Notes: generated by a model not told the origin, from the sequence alone. Shown: positions 47,401-59,684, counted from the first letter of the stretch. The stretch is 64,000 nt of DNA from Liolophura sinensis (GCF_032854445.1 NC_088304.1:1364001-1428000); one strand, 5' to 3'. Numbers and translations: made by a program.

Positions 47401-50400
47401 CCATACTAGAGGATTTTTCACCTACACGGCAGCAATCTGGTTGATGGATCCATGAAGATTCAGGATTCACACTCAGCATAGTAACACAGACCTTTTTCAT
47501 TCAACTTTGAATAAAGCTTATATTTTAGCGGCGTATTTATGTTTTGGTCATTTTTTGTCAAATCCAACCTAGTTTCTCAAACCAGTTCACATCAACCATC
47601 CTATGTGTTCTGAATCCTTAGTCAGTACCTGTTCAGGGTATGCTGCGAAAAATTTCCAAACTATCAAACAGAGTTAATGTTCCAGTTAAAACAGAATACA
47701 TGCATTCAAATATAGTCCAAAATGACAACCACTAATTGTAATGACTTTTGGCTTGGACGCGGTTATGCCTCTATGCCTCGTAACTATGCCTGGATGCCTC
47801 GTAGCTATGTCACTTTGCCTCATAGCTATGCCTCTATGCCTCGTAGCTATGCCTCTATGCCTCATAGCTATGCCTCTATGCCTCATAGCTATGCCTCTAT
47901 GCCTCATAGCTATGCCTCTATGCCTCATAGCTATGCCTCTTTGCCTCATAGCTATACCTCTATGCCCCGTAGCTATGCCTCTATGCCCCGTAGCTATGCC
48001 TCTTTGCCTCGTGGCTAGGCCTCTATGCCTCGTAGCTATGCCTCTATGCCCCGTAGCTATGCCTCTATGCCTCGTAGCTATGCCTCTATGCCTCGTAGCT
48101 ATGCCTCTACGCCTCGTAGCTATGCCTCTTTGCCTCATAGCTATGCCTCTATGCCTCGTAGCTATGCCTCTATGCTTCGTAGCTATGCCTCTATGCCATT
48201 TCACCCAAACTTGACTTCAGGCTGCAGATGACCATGAAATGGCCAGGCAACAAAGGCTGATGGCATTTACATTCAATAGCGTTGAAACATCAGTTCTGCC
48301 AGCCTAATCTTTGTAAAGATGACAGAAATTCAGCTAAAGCTGGTACCAACAGCTTAACTGTAAACGTCCCTGGCAATTTTGGAATCGAAGGATATGGTAA
48401 GATTTACCTGCCAGAGCGAGCTCTCGCTCCAGGTCGCTGATCTTCCTGCGGGACTCCTCCATTTCCTGTAAACTGCTCTGAGACTGAGTCATCACGCTGT
48501 TGAAATTCTCTACAAAACAAATATACAGTACTAGGACAAAGTTTTTTCTCTACGCTCAATCAAGGTCTTGAGCCGGACCTTAAGCTCTTCTTCTCATCCT
48601 GTCAGTCATGACATTAGTTTTTGCCACACAGTACAAAAGCATCCAAGAAAATGTGACATCTTTTGGCCGAAGGGGCAGTATTACATCTACATGTAATCCA
48701 AGGAAAGCAGTCTGTGAAAATCTCCTCAACGAAATATCAGGCCGCATAAACAAACGCAACTCTTCGGTATAAGGTTCAGTACCACTAACACCAACTGCAC
48801 AACATGTTCATCACATCTCTCCACTGCAAACATGTGCGGCTAAAATACAGAAAACTTTTGAAATTGCCACAAACATGGGGCATTTTGCTTACAATCTGCC
48901 AGCAATACATGTTTATGTCATTCTTGTAAATCTATTTTAAATTGCTACCTCTGAGCCTGCCATGGTCTCTCTTTAGCTCTGTGTATTTATGTTTCCAATC
49001 CTTGGCCTGCCTCTGCGTCTCTAGCACCAGCTCATGAGCCTCCTTACAGCGCAGGTCCATCTGTGACAGCCTCGCTCTCATCTCATTCAGGAGGACAGTC
49101 GCCTCACACAACTCCTTGTCCTTGCACAACAAAGCAAAATTGAATGTGCTATTTGGAAATTCACTTGTCTCTAGTTAATGGCCAGACTTAGAAGAAAAAA
49201 TATTGAAACCTTCTTCCATCAACAATGTGTCTATATACAAACTGGATGCATCTTTTATCTTGTGTTGTTTTCTTGCATGCTGCACAATGCACATTTCCCC
49301 TCCCCCTCTCCCCAACTCCACCCAGTGATGACAAATCACTTAATAAAAACATCTGTAAACATTTGTTAGATAAATTCAAGAAAACAGAAATAAGTATACT
49401 AGTATGCTAGATGTTGTTTACCTTGCTGGCTATATATGGTCCGTTACTATGAAGACACGGTTTACCTTGCTCGCTATATATAGTCCATTACTATAAAGAC
49501 AAGGCTTAACTTGCCGGCTATACATAGTCCGTTACTATAAAGACGCGGTTTACCTTGCTGGCTTTACATAGTCCGTTACTATAAAGACAAGTTTTACCTT
49601 GCTGCCTATACATAGTTCGTTACTATAAAGACATGGTTTACCTTGCTGGATATACATAGTTCGTTACTATAAAGACATGGTTTACCTTGCTGGATATACA
49701 TAGTCCGTTACTACAAAGATACGATTTACTTTGCTGGCTACACATAGTCCATTACTATAAAGACAAGTTTTACCTTGCTGCCTATACATATTCTATTACT
49801 ATAAAGACACGGCTTACCTTGCTGGATATACATAGTCCGTTACTATAATGACACGGTTTACCTTCTTGGCTATGTATAGTCCATTACTATAATGACACGG
49901 TTTACCCTGCTGGCTATGTATAGTCCGTTCTGATAAAGACACGGTTTACCCTGCTGGCTATGTATAGTCCGTTACTATAAAGACACGGTTTACCTTGCTG
50001 GCTATGTATAGTCCGTTACTATAAAGACACGGTTTACCCTGCTGGCTATGTATAGTCCGTTACGATAAAGACACGGTTTACCCTGCTGGCTATATATAGT
50101 CTGTTACTATAAAGACACGGTTTACCTTGCTGGCTATGTATGGTCCGTTACTATAAAGACACGGTTTACCCTGCTGGCTATACATAGTCTGTTACTATAA
50201 AGACACGGTTTACCTTGCTGGCTATATATAGTCCGTTACTATAAAGACACGGTTTACCTTGCTGGCTATATATAGTCCGTTACTATAAAGACATGGTTTA
50301 CCTTGCTGGCTATATACAGTTCGTTACAATAAAGACACGGTTTACCTTGCTGGCTATATACAGTCCGTTACAATACAGACACGGTTTACCTTGCTAGCTA

Positions 50401-53400
50401 TAGTCTGTTACTATAAAGACATGTTTTACCTTGCTGGCTATATATAGTCCGTTACTATAAAGACATATGACTGACCTTTATCTTGACCAGTGTGGTCAGC
50501 TCTGTTTCTCTGGCCTCCAGCTGACCAATGGCATTAGACAGAGCCTTAACATTCTCTGACATGTTCCTGTCCTTCATCTGTAAGAAGAGCAAATGACAGA
50601 TTCACTTGTTGACTAGGTATCTGCTTAGGGTACTGGTGCCTGGTTGACTTATTTGTAACACTATGTTCCCAAGAGAAGGTTTGTAATCTAAGAAAACTAT
50701 TAATGGATAACTGTCAAACTTTTTCCCCAAAATGTTTTCCCAAAAAATAACTTTTTTACAAATTTACCACAATAAATGTTGTTTGATACAGAACCACATG
50801 AAGGAGATTGATCTTACGGATTGATACAGAACCACATGAAGGAGATTGATCTTATGGAATGATACAGAACCACATGAAGGAGATTGATCTTATCGATTGA
50901 TACAGAACCACATGAAGGAGATTGATCTTATGGACTGATACAGAAACACATGAAGGAGACTGATCTTATGGATTGATACAGAACCACATGAAAGAGATTG
51001 ATCTTATGGATTGATACAGAACCACATGAAGGAGACTGATCTTATGAACTGATACAGAACCACATGAAGGAGATTGATCTTACGGATTGATACAGAACCA
51101 CATGAAGGAGATTGATCTTATGGACTGATACAGAACCACATGAAAGAGATTGATCTTATGGATTGATACAGAACCACATGAAGGAGACTGATCTTATGGA
51201 TTGATACAGAACCACATGAAAGAGATTGATCTTATGGATTGATACAGAACCACATGAAGGAGACTGATCTTATGAACTGATACAGAACCACATGAAGGAG
51301 ATTGATCTTACGGATTGATACAGAACCACATGAAGGAGATTGATCTTATGGATTGATACAGAACCACATGAAGGAGATTGATCTTATGGATTGATACAGA
51401 ACCACATGAAGGAGATTGATCTTATCGATTGATACAGAACCACATGAAGGGGACTGATCATATTGATTGATACAGAACCACATGAAGGAGATTGATCTTA
51501 TGGATTGATACAGAACCACATAAAGGAGATAATCTTATGCACTGATACAGAACCACATGAAGGAGATTGATCTTATGGATTGATACAGAACCACATGAAG
51601 GAGATTGATCTTATCGATTGATACAGAACCACATGAAGGAGATTGATCTTATCGATTGATACAGAAACACATAAAGGAGATGATCTTATGCACTGATACA
51701 GAACCACATGAAGGAGATTGATCTTATCGACTGATACAGAGCCACATGAAGGAGATTGATCTTATGGACTGATACAGAACCACATGAAAGAGATTGATCT
51801 TATGGATTGATTTTTTTAGATGAGGTCAAAATACTTAAAATCTTGTGATATGATGCATTTGTGTCTGTGATTGATTGACTGATTTAATGATTTATTTTTA
51901 GACTGGTGTTTTATGCTGTACTCAAGAATATCTCAAACATACAACAGCTGCCGAGCCCATGGGAAACCCAGAAACATCTGCAGGTTGCTAGCAGATTTTC
52001 CCACGTAGATTCTATTAAAAATTTATGCTTACACTGTACTCAAGGTTATAGTGTTTCACTTTCATGCTGGTTCAGTGGAGAAAACTGGTTAAAGGAGAAA
52101 CCATGCAGACCATAGCACAAACCACTGCACCTTAGCTACACTGCTCACGCTTAGTGCTACAATGTACAACGGCCAAATGTTGCACGAGCACCTTCTAACA
52201 TCTCACCTGAAATTTACTAAGTTGCAAGGATTGGTTGCCGTTTTCAGGCACCGTTTCCCACTTTGCCTGAAATTCGCTATGTTGCATGTACTGGTGATTG
52301 TTTTCAGGCACCGTCGCACACCCTCTATGAAATTCGCTAAGTTCCATCGACTGGTTGCCATTTTCAGGCACAATCTCATATCTTACCTGGATTTGTTAAG
52401 TTGCATGGACTGGTTGCCGCTTTCAGACACCATCTCACATCTTAATTGGAATTCGTTAAGTTACATGGACTGGTTGCCATTTTCTGGAACCTTCTAACAT
52501 CTTACCTGGAATTCGTTAGGTTGCTTGGACTGGTTGCCATTTTCAGGCACCATCTCTCATCTTACCTGGGATTTGTTAAGTTGCATGGACTGGTTGTCGT
52601 TTTCAGACACCATCTCACATCTTAATTGGAATTCGTTAAGTTACATGGACTGGTTGCCATTTTCTGGAACCTTCTAACATCTTACCTGGAATTTGTTAGG
52701 TTGCTTGGACTGGTTGCCATTTTCAGGCACCATCTCTCATCTTACCTGGAATTCGTTAAGTTGCATGGACTGGTTGCCATTTTCAGGCACCATCTCTCAT
52801 CTTACCTGGAATTCGTTAAGTTGCATGGACTGGTTGCCATTTTCAGGCACCATCTCTCACCTTACCTGGAATTCGTTAAGTTGCATGGACTGGTTGCCGT
52901 TTTCTTGACTCATCTTGTTCAGCTCATCACGTACTTTCTGAAAATCAGCCATCTGCTTTTGTCTCTCTTCCTTCAGAGTCTTTACGTACGCTGCCAGCTT
53001 GTTTAAGCTTTTCTTGTACTCCTTGATATCACCTGCAAAGATGGACAAACGAAGCTGAACATAATCACATTTTATCTATGAGTTTGTAGCATTCTACCAA
53101 AAAAGATCAGGACTAGAATAATTCAGTTTACTCTCTTCTTCAATTTTGTGCTCTGTTGACACCTAGCTTTCTGATACTAGCGAAAAGTGACAAAATCCGT
53201 CTTAACCAATTAATGCTGTGTACAAGAAATATACCCTCGCAAACGAGTACGTTCATTGGTTGATGTGGAGGTGCATCTTCATTAAAAAGAAGTACATGTA
53301 CCTGAGCAATACCTGGCGTCACTGATTGCCTACAAGTCAACTGTAAATGTCTCCATACTTAAAACCCTATCTCTATCAACAAATTCTGTAATATTTAGCC

Positions 53401-56400
53401 CAAATTCACCTTTCTGCTTTGTTCAGTTACAGTAACTTTCTGATGCTTACAATTTTGTAAGCAAGTAGCTATTCACTGATCACAATATAAATATCAAATA
53501 AATAAATCCCACTCACTATACAGCTTTTGCTTGTTTTTGTATAAATGTATCCTTGTAGTTTCTCCACAAAAAAAACACCAATTATTAAAACTCCACCACA
53601 CAGACTATGGGTAATTCAAGAACAACAGACTGAATGGTTGCTTTTGTTTTACCTGACTGAGCCAGCGAAAACGTCACAGGTTCTTTAAGTCTGCAACTTC
53701 ACTGTCATACTATACATAGCAGTTGGTCAAGTTTTATCCTCCAAACTGTTTACATAATGAGGTCATTCACTTTAAAAGGGGCCTGAGTACAAGACAACAC
53801 AGATGTTTTGCAAAGTGTTGCAGCTATTTTGAATCTGCACCTGTAAAGCACACCTGGTCACAGCAGCCTACGTTCATAGTGAGCAGCCTACATTCATAGT
53901 GAGCAACCTTGTGCTCCATGGTGAGCAGTTTGTCAGTCCTCCTAGGTGAACATTAGGGTCTGGTGAGCAGACACCTTGCTCACAATGGAAGGTACAGCTC
54001 TGTGGCTCGACTGTAGATTTTTTTTTGTTTAAACTGAAACCCGACAGACGGCATGATCTGACTTTACTAGCTGTGACAAGTAGCTCTATAACTTGACCCT
54101 GTCTGTCTGTCTGTCTGTAGGTTGATTGAAATTCTGATGTCCTACCTCTAAACATGGGCCAGTCGGTCAAATTTTAACGTCAAATCTTTTTACAAGGGTC
54201 ATTCCCTTAACAATAAGCCTGATTGTGAGAGATCACACTGACGTTTTGTGGGATGTGGCAGTTATTGCCCATTATGGCAGTTCTATTGGCGTACTTTCGT
54301 AGTGAGCTGACTTGTGTTCGGCTGTGAGCAGTTTCTGTCGGTCCTCTTCCCATGCCAGCAGCTGAGTCTGGTGAGCAGACACCATGCTGTTGAGCTCACG
54401 GTCCCGATCTCGCAACTCGGAGATGAGCAGCTGCAGCTCCTGACGCTGCTTCTGTATGATCCCCATCTCACCTTCACTCAGTGTGGAATACATCACCTGT
54501 AAATAGAGCCGAAAGTGGACTGGTGGAAAAAATATGCAACTAAAATTTTGTCTACAAGTATGTTACTCATTTTGCCTTATTCTGAGAGTTCTCACTGATC
54601 TCAGAAATGTGTTTGGAAAGAAAGATGATATTCTCCTCGAAAAAAGTAAGCTTCAGCACCAAAAATAACATTTCAAGACATATATTAAAATTTATTTATT
54701 TGATTGGCATTTTACTTTGTTCTTAAGAATATTTTACTTAGAAGATGGCAGCCAGCTTAATAGTGGGAGGAAACGGGACAGGGTCCGGGCGAAACCTATG
54801 ACCATCTCCAGGTTGCTGCCAGACTTTTCCACGTACAGCCAGGGAGGAAGCGAGCATGAGCTAGACTTGAACTCCCAGCAACCGCACTGGTGGGAGGCTC
54901 CTGTGTCATTGTGCTGTACTGGCGTCTAACCCTCTGGAAGGCCCCTCAACACTTAAAAAAACACTGTTAGGAATTTACAAGTCTAATAAAACTGAAGGAT
55001 TTCACTGATGTATTGTTTGAAAATAACCTCCTGACTGTTGATTGTCTCCGTATGACCAGTAATGTTAGACACATCCACACAGCAGCCCTGTCTCCATATG
55101 ACCAGTAATGTTAGACACATCATCATAGCAGCCCAGTCTCCATATGACCAGTAATGTTAGACACATCCACATAGCAGCCCTGTCTCCATATGACCAGTAA
55201 TGTTAGACACATCCACATAGCAGCCCTGTCCCCATATGACCAGTAATGTTAGACACATCCACATAGCAGCCCTCTCTCCATATGGCCAGCAATGTTAGAC
55301 ACATCCACACAGCAGCCCTGTCTCCATATGACCAGTAATGTTAGACACATCCACATAGCAGCCCTGTCTCCATATGGCCAGCAATGTTAGACACATCCAC
55401 ACAGGAGCCCTGTCTCCAATGTTAGACACATCCACATAGCAGCCCTGTCTCCATATGACCAGTAATGTTAGACACATCCACATAGCAGCCCTGTCTCCAT
55501 ATGGCCAGCAATGTTAGACACATCCACACAGCAGCCCTGTCTCCATATGATCAGTAATGTTAGTCACATCCACATAGCAGCCCTGTCTCCATATGGCCAG
55601 CAATGTTAGACACATCCACACAGCAGCCCTCTCTCCATATGGCCAGTAATGTTAGACACATCCACATAGCAGCCCTGTCTCCATATGACCAGTAATGTTA
55701 GACACATCATCATAGCAGCCCTGTCTCCATATGGCCAGCAATGTTAGACACATCCACATAGCAGCCCTGTCACATTATGACCAGTAATGTTAGACATGCC
55801 CACATAGCAGCCCTGTCCCCATATGACCAGTAATGTTAGACACATCCACATAGCAGCCCTGTCTCCATATGATCAGTAATGTTAGACACATCCATATAGC
55901 AGCCCTGTCCCCATATGACCAGTAATGTTAGACACATCCACATAGCAGACCTGTCACCATATGACCAGTAACGTTAGACACATCCACATAGCAGCCCTGT
56001 CACCATATGACCAGTAATGTTAGACACATCATCATAGCAGCCCTGTCTCCATATGATCAGTAATGTTAGACACATCCACATAGCAGCCCAGTCTCCATAT
56101 GACCAGTAATGTTAGACACATCCACATAGCAGCCTTGTCACCATATGACCAGTAATGTTAGACACATCCACATAGCAGCCCTGTCCCCATATGACCAGTA
56201 ATGTTAGACACATCCACATAGCAGCCCTGTCTCCATATGGTCAGCAATGTTAGACACATCCACATAGCAGCCCTGTCACCATATGACCAGTAATGTTAGA
56301 CACATCATCATAGCAGCCCTGTCTCCATATGATCAGTAATGTTAGACACATCCACATAGCAGCCCAGTCTCCATATGACCAGTAATGTTAGACACATCCA

Positions 56401-59282
56401 CATAGCAGCCCTGTCTCCATATGACCAGTAATGTTAGACACATCCACATAGCAGCCCTGTCTCCATATGGCCAGTAATGTTAGACACATCCACATAGCAG
56501 CCCTGTCTCCATATGATCAGTAATGTTAGACACATCATCATAGCAGCCCTGTCTCCATATGACCAGTAATGTTAGACACATCCACATAGCAGCCCTGTCT
56601 CCATATGGCCAGCAATGTTAGGCACATCCACACAGCAGTCCTGTCTCCATATGACCAGTAATGTTAGACACATCCACATAGCAGTCCTGTCACCATATGA
56701 CCAGTAATGTTAGACACACCCACACAGCAGCCCTGTCTCCATATGACCAGTAATGTCAGACACATCCACATAGCAGCCCTGTCTCCATATGACCAGTAAT
56801 GTTAGACACATCCACATAGCAGCTCTGTCTCCATATGACCAGTAATGTTAGACACATCCACATAGCAGCCCTGTCTCCATATGACCAGTAATGTTAGACA
56901 CATCCACATAGCAGCCCTGTCACCATATGACCAGTAATGTTAGACACATCCACATAGCAGCCTGTCTCCATATTACCAGTAATGTTAGACACATCCACAT
57001 AGCAGCCCTATCCCCAAATGACCAGTAATGTTATACACATCCACATAGCAGCTCTGTCTCCATATGACCAGTAATGTTAGACACATCCACATAGCAGCCC
57101 TGTCACCATATGACCAGTAATGTTGGACACACCCACATAGCAGCCCTGTCTCCATATGACCAGTAATGTTAGACACATCCACATAGCAGCCCTGTCTCCA
57201 TATGACCAGTAATGTTGGACACACCCACATAGCAGCCCTGTCTCCATATGACCAGTAATGTTAGACACATCCACACAGCAGCCCTGTTCATATCCTACAC
57301 CCTTATAGTGTCTTATTTAGCATATATGACAAAGGCTGAATTTGTGATTAGTATTGCTATCTTTCCAAAGTTTCAATTTTCCCTTAATTTAGAGAATGAA
57401 TGAATTAATATAACAGCAAAAATTTTAAAAAACTAGGAGCTACATACAACCAATCTTATCTACCTTTGTTTTCTAACACTCAGCATAACATGTAACATTG
57501 AGGCTAAATGATTTCACCATGATCGCAATTAACTCCACTCTCCCTGTAATACAAAACTGAAATATACCTGTTGATGTCCCGAGGTGAAATCAACGCGGGC
57601 AGTACCCCTTGAAGAGCTTCCTTGTGGTCGAGGAAGAACACCCTTGCTTGCAGCACCATCTCGGCTGAGAGCGCTGGTATGATTTATACATGATTTGAGA
57701 GTATTAATATCCCTCTCTGCCGGTGAGGGCTGGGTTACCGCTGACTGGACAGGGGTGGGGACGTCAGCACCCCCTGCAGGGAACATTGCTGACCCCTTTT
57801 CGTTCACAGCCTGGAGAACATGAATGTACAAAAAGGTTTACTTCAATGTTTTAAATTATCATGCAAATTCCACTAGCATTTTTTTTTTTAAATGAAAGCA
57901 TGTCCAATAAAATATCATTTTGTTTAAAAATTCATTTCTCGCCAATGTTTTCAGCCACACTCCAGATAATTTTACTTTGGTATAGGTCTGTCATTAGCTT
58001 TGAACATGGAGAAAATCTGGCTAAAACTGGAAGAAATCAAGCCAAAACAGATGAATTTTGAAGAAATCCGGGAAATCCGGGCTGAAACTGTACTGAACTT
58101 AAGGGAAACAATCAAATAATTACAATGTCAGGTACAAAGTGAGCCAAAGAAACATTTGCTGTTATCTTATACTAGGACTCGTGAGGGATTTTAAAGCACT
58201 TTTGACAAGTCTGCTTAAGGGTTTAATCTTGTTTCGTACTGAGTCAAATCCGGAGAATGCGTGAATTTGACTCAGCGTTCGTACGAAACAAGGTTCAGCA
58301 GCATCAGGTTACACAACAAACACCAAGACGAAGGTGCTTAAGTCTATTCTACCCCCAAAAATGAAGATAATGTAGCAAACAATGCATATTTCAAGCTGCC
58401 ATTCTGTTTTACTACCTCCACAGAGGTCATGCACTTCTGACCATTCAACGGAAAGCTTAGGCCATGGCAGTTGACCTAGATAGGTCAAAGCTGCATATGT
58501 ATGTTGCGTGGCGTGGAAATGTAAAAGTTTACTATACATGTATTATGACGTCATACCGCTGAGCTCAGGATGGAATGTCTTGAAACAAATGTTTTTTTTT
58601 GTTTTAATGTCATGGTGTGTGGGTGCAAAATATAAGAAAAATGAAAAACAAAAGCGATATTTATAAACTGTGCAAAAAACACTTTTATCGCTGATGGAAA
58701 TTCCTGAAGTTCACCTTAATATAAATCACGAAACAAATCAAAACAAACTCAAATTCATTTATTTGTAGACATAAACAGCATGAAATGATATTACTCGGGA
58801 AGGTAAACGTACCGGCAAGTGTGTTGCGAGAAACATGCGATTTTGTTTGAAAGGTCATGTATTTAAAATGTTTATTCGCACATGGCCCACAACTAATAGC
58901 GGGGTAGAATGGTCAACATACTAGTGAGATAAACCCTGGGCTACTCACCTTAACTGGGGTGCTGTGCTGTGGTTGGAATGACCCTCCAGACATGAGAGGA
59001 CTGTTACCTGTATTAAGTAGTTCTGGATGCATTATTATTGCCTCTATGAACGAGCATACGTTTTGCCATCATTCATTTGTTTCTCTGTCAGCAAGTTTAC
59101 TTAAAGAGCTATGGATGAATTTGATGAAATTCAAATTTTGGTGCGAAATAGTACACAAATGCAAGGTATGTAGCTATGTGCAGTGTTTTGAATCCTCTAA
59201 CAGTTTGTTCTCGCTTTCTATAATACACCTGTCTGATCAATCCACTCTTACCTGAAGTAGATGTAGAGGAAAACATTGCCAT
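41445..59282 (-). CDS. CCDC62: CCDC62 orthologue, coiled-coil protein, complete 13-exon gene
   Basis: Exons (minus): 59282-59252, 59007-58949, 57810-57568, 54496-54295, 53032-52866, 50577-50476, 49120-48949, 48509-48408, 47331-47243, 45839-45742, 43905-43464, 43004-42894, 41465-41445. All have AG and GT edges; phases agree at all 12 junctions; 612 residues (human about 680). The match to vertebrate CCDC62 rests on exon 4 (IIQKQRQELQLLISELRDRD, LLAWEEDRQKLLT), exons 6-7 (LEARETELTTLVKIKDKELC), exon 9 (SKQER...ELTTLRQ), exon 10 (LNLDSSQDIIEKQQ) and exon 12 (SPTSKLHRLLAESRLMVQKL). Residues about 115-420 are continuous heptad-type coiled coil. The N-terminus is Ser/Gly/Pro-rich and exon 11 is acidic and unstructured. 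In mammals CCDC62 is testis-enriched, needed for acrosome formation and male fertility, and a reported oestrogen-receptor co-factor; only the sperm role seems likely here. Start ATG 59282 is the first in the frame. The seven-codon last exon is the least certain part. Confidence 0.9.
41858..42174. repeat. Minisatellite, 20-bp unit, about 16 copies (CCDC62 intron 12)
   Basis: The unit is TTCTCTACACAACGGGATAC with A/G variants and one 21-base unit. Open frames on the plus strand are by-products. Confidence 0.93.
43195..43310 (+). mobile_element. SINE (family A), 3' fragment (CCDC62 intron 11)
   Basis: CCCCCAGGCTCTGCCCGCTT, TCCTCCCACCATCATGCTGT, AACGTGAAATAGTCTGAGTA and CAATAAATTG follow the family order with decay. 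Confidence 0.65.
44800..45369. mobile_element. 570-bp element with terminal inverted repeats and TTAA flanks (CCDC62 intron 10)
   Basis: The left end AGGAGAATAAAATTT and the inverted right end AGGAGAAGAAAACTTTT are directly flanked by TTAA (44796-44799 and 45370-45373). No coding capacity. The interior is unique and moderately GC-rich (CACTTCCGGTAGAACACTTC). Same insertion type as the 38.7-kb element but a different family. Confidence 0.68.
45840..47095. repeat. Minisatellite, 32-bp unit, about 39 copies, carrying the exon 10 splice acceptor
   Basis: On the minus strand each unit reads CCTTTTTCTCCCACCAG, TTGTATGATGTTCTT. The last unit merges with exon 10, whose acceptor is CTCCCACCAG and whose first bases are TTGTATGA. 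Every unit therefore contains a pyrimidine tract, an AG and the first eight exon bases. The near half is regular; beyond about 46740 the units diverge. Plus-strand open frames here are artefacts. Confidence 0.95.
47758..48200. repeat. Minisatellite, 21-bp unit, about 21 copies (CCDC62 intron 8)
   Basis: The unit is TATGCCTCGTAGCTATGCCTC or its CATAGC variant. As 21 bases equal seven codons, uninterrupted frames (SYASMPR repeats and the reverse-strand RHRGIAT repeats) run through it. There is no sign that they are translated, since the array lies in an intron between exons 8 and 9. Confidence 0.95.
49425..50470. repeat. Minisatellite, 44-bp unit, about 24 copies, next to the exon 6 donor
   Basis: On the minus strand the unit reads AAGGTAAACCGTGTCTTTAT, AGTAACGGACTATATATAGC, CAGC. 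The real exon 6 end AAG|GTCAGTCATATGTCTTTAT followed by AGTAACGGACTATATATAG aligns with it. Each unit thus repeats a donor-like AAG|GTAAAC just after an acceptor-like TATATATAG. Confidence 0.93.
50760..51815. repeat. Minisatellite, 38-bp unit, about 28 copies (CCDC62 intron 5)
   Basis: The unit is GATTGATACAGAACCACATG, AAGGAGATTGATCTTATG. A higher-order pattern of G(A/G)ACTGATC variants recurs in blocks (for example around 50940-51060 and 51120-51300). Confidence 0.94.
51870..52012 (-). mobile_element. SINE (family A), truncated (CCDC62 intron 5)
   Basis: TTTATTTTTAGACTGGTGTT, TTATGCTGTACTCAAGAATA, CAACAGCTGCC, CATCTGCAGGTTGCTAGCAG, CCACGTAG in family order, with a deleted middle. Confidence 0.72.
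52180..52865. repeat. Minisatellite, 60-bp unit, about 12 copies, carrying the exon 5 end and donor
   Basis: On the minus strand each unit contains GGCAACCAGTCCATGCAACT, TAACGAATTCCAG|GTAAGAT, which is the last 33 or more bases of exon 5 plus its splice donor. Units next to the exon are nearly exact. Those from about 52200 to 52400 are clearly more diverged. Confidence 0.95.
53715..53995 (-). pseudogene. Partial duplicate of CCDC62 exon 4 and flank
   Basis: This segment is a diverged copy of 54150-54420. Shared blocks include TGGTGAGCAGACACC, GTGAGCAGTTT, (C/G)ATAGTGAGC/CGTAGTGAGC and the intron blocks GGTCATTC and ATGTTTTG/ACGTTTTG. Substitutions and indels break the reading frame, so it is an exon relic. 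A GT at the donor position is still present. Confidence 0.65.
54685..54950 (-). mobile_element. SINE (family A), near complete (CCDC62 intron 3)
   Basis: AATTTATTTATTTGATTGGC, ATTTTACTTTGTTCTTAAGA, GGCAGCCAGCTTAATAGTGG, GAAACCTATGACCATCTCC, CGAGCATGAGCTAGACTTGA, GGGAGGCTCCTGTGTCATTG, then a decayed head. Confidence 0.88.
55040..57288. repeat. Minisatellite, 46-bp unit, about 49 copies (CCDC62 intron 3)
   Basis: The unit is TGTCTCCATATGACCAGTAA, TGTTAGACACATCCACATAG, CAGCCC. Several subtypes (TCATCATAGC, GGCCAGCAATG, TGTCACC) recur in blocks, showing segmental amplification. It is the largest array in the window. Confidence 0.96.
58228..58292. repeat. Long hairpin (inverted repeat) in CCDC62 intron 2
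   Basis: CTTGTTTCGTAC (58228-58239) pairs exactly with GTACGAAACAAG (58281-58292). TGAGTCAAAT (58240-58249) pairs with ATTTGACTCA (58265-58274). One side has a six-base bulge and the loop is 15 bases. Confidence 0.8.
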
Positions 59283-59397
59283 CTGTTCTTTGATCTTCAC
59301 ATTACAGCTGAACTCAATACAATACTATCCTGGAGTTCTGGAACACCAAAAAACATATTATTCTTGTAATGAGATATATAGTGTGGTAAATGACTAA

Positions 59398-59524
59398 AAA
59401 TTCACCCCTGACTAAGCTGCACACTTCTGACTAAGCTGCATACCCCTGACTAAGCTGCACACTTCTGACTAAGCTGCACACTTCTGACTAAGCTGCACAC
59501 CCCTGACTAAGCTGCACACCCCTG
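59398..59524. repeat. 21-bp tandem repeat, six copies
   Basis: The unit is CTGACTAAGCTGCACACTTCT or CCCCT ending. It lies just upstream of the CCDC62 start exon. Confidence 0.9.
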
Positions 59525-59684
59525 CCCATGCCGGTCTATATATTTATTTGTGATTAATGTTATAAAGATGATTTCTTATGTATATCATGGCCATTTAAAA
59601 AATTCAAAATGGCTATTGCAAGAATAACGGCTAATTAAGTCACCTGGCAAGACTTCTGGATCACAGAACAACCTGAGTGGCAAA

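Noticed and set aside
47686-48231. Seven-residue repeat proteins (SYASMPR and RHRGIAT) on both strands
   Set aside because: A 21-bp unit necessarily keeps frames open on both strands; it lies within an intron and lacks other coding signs.
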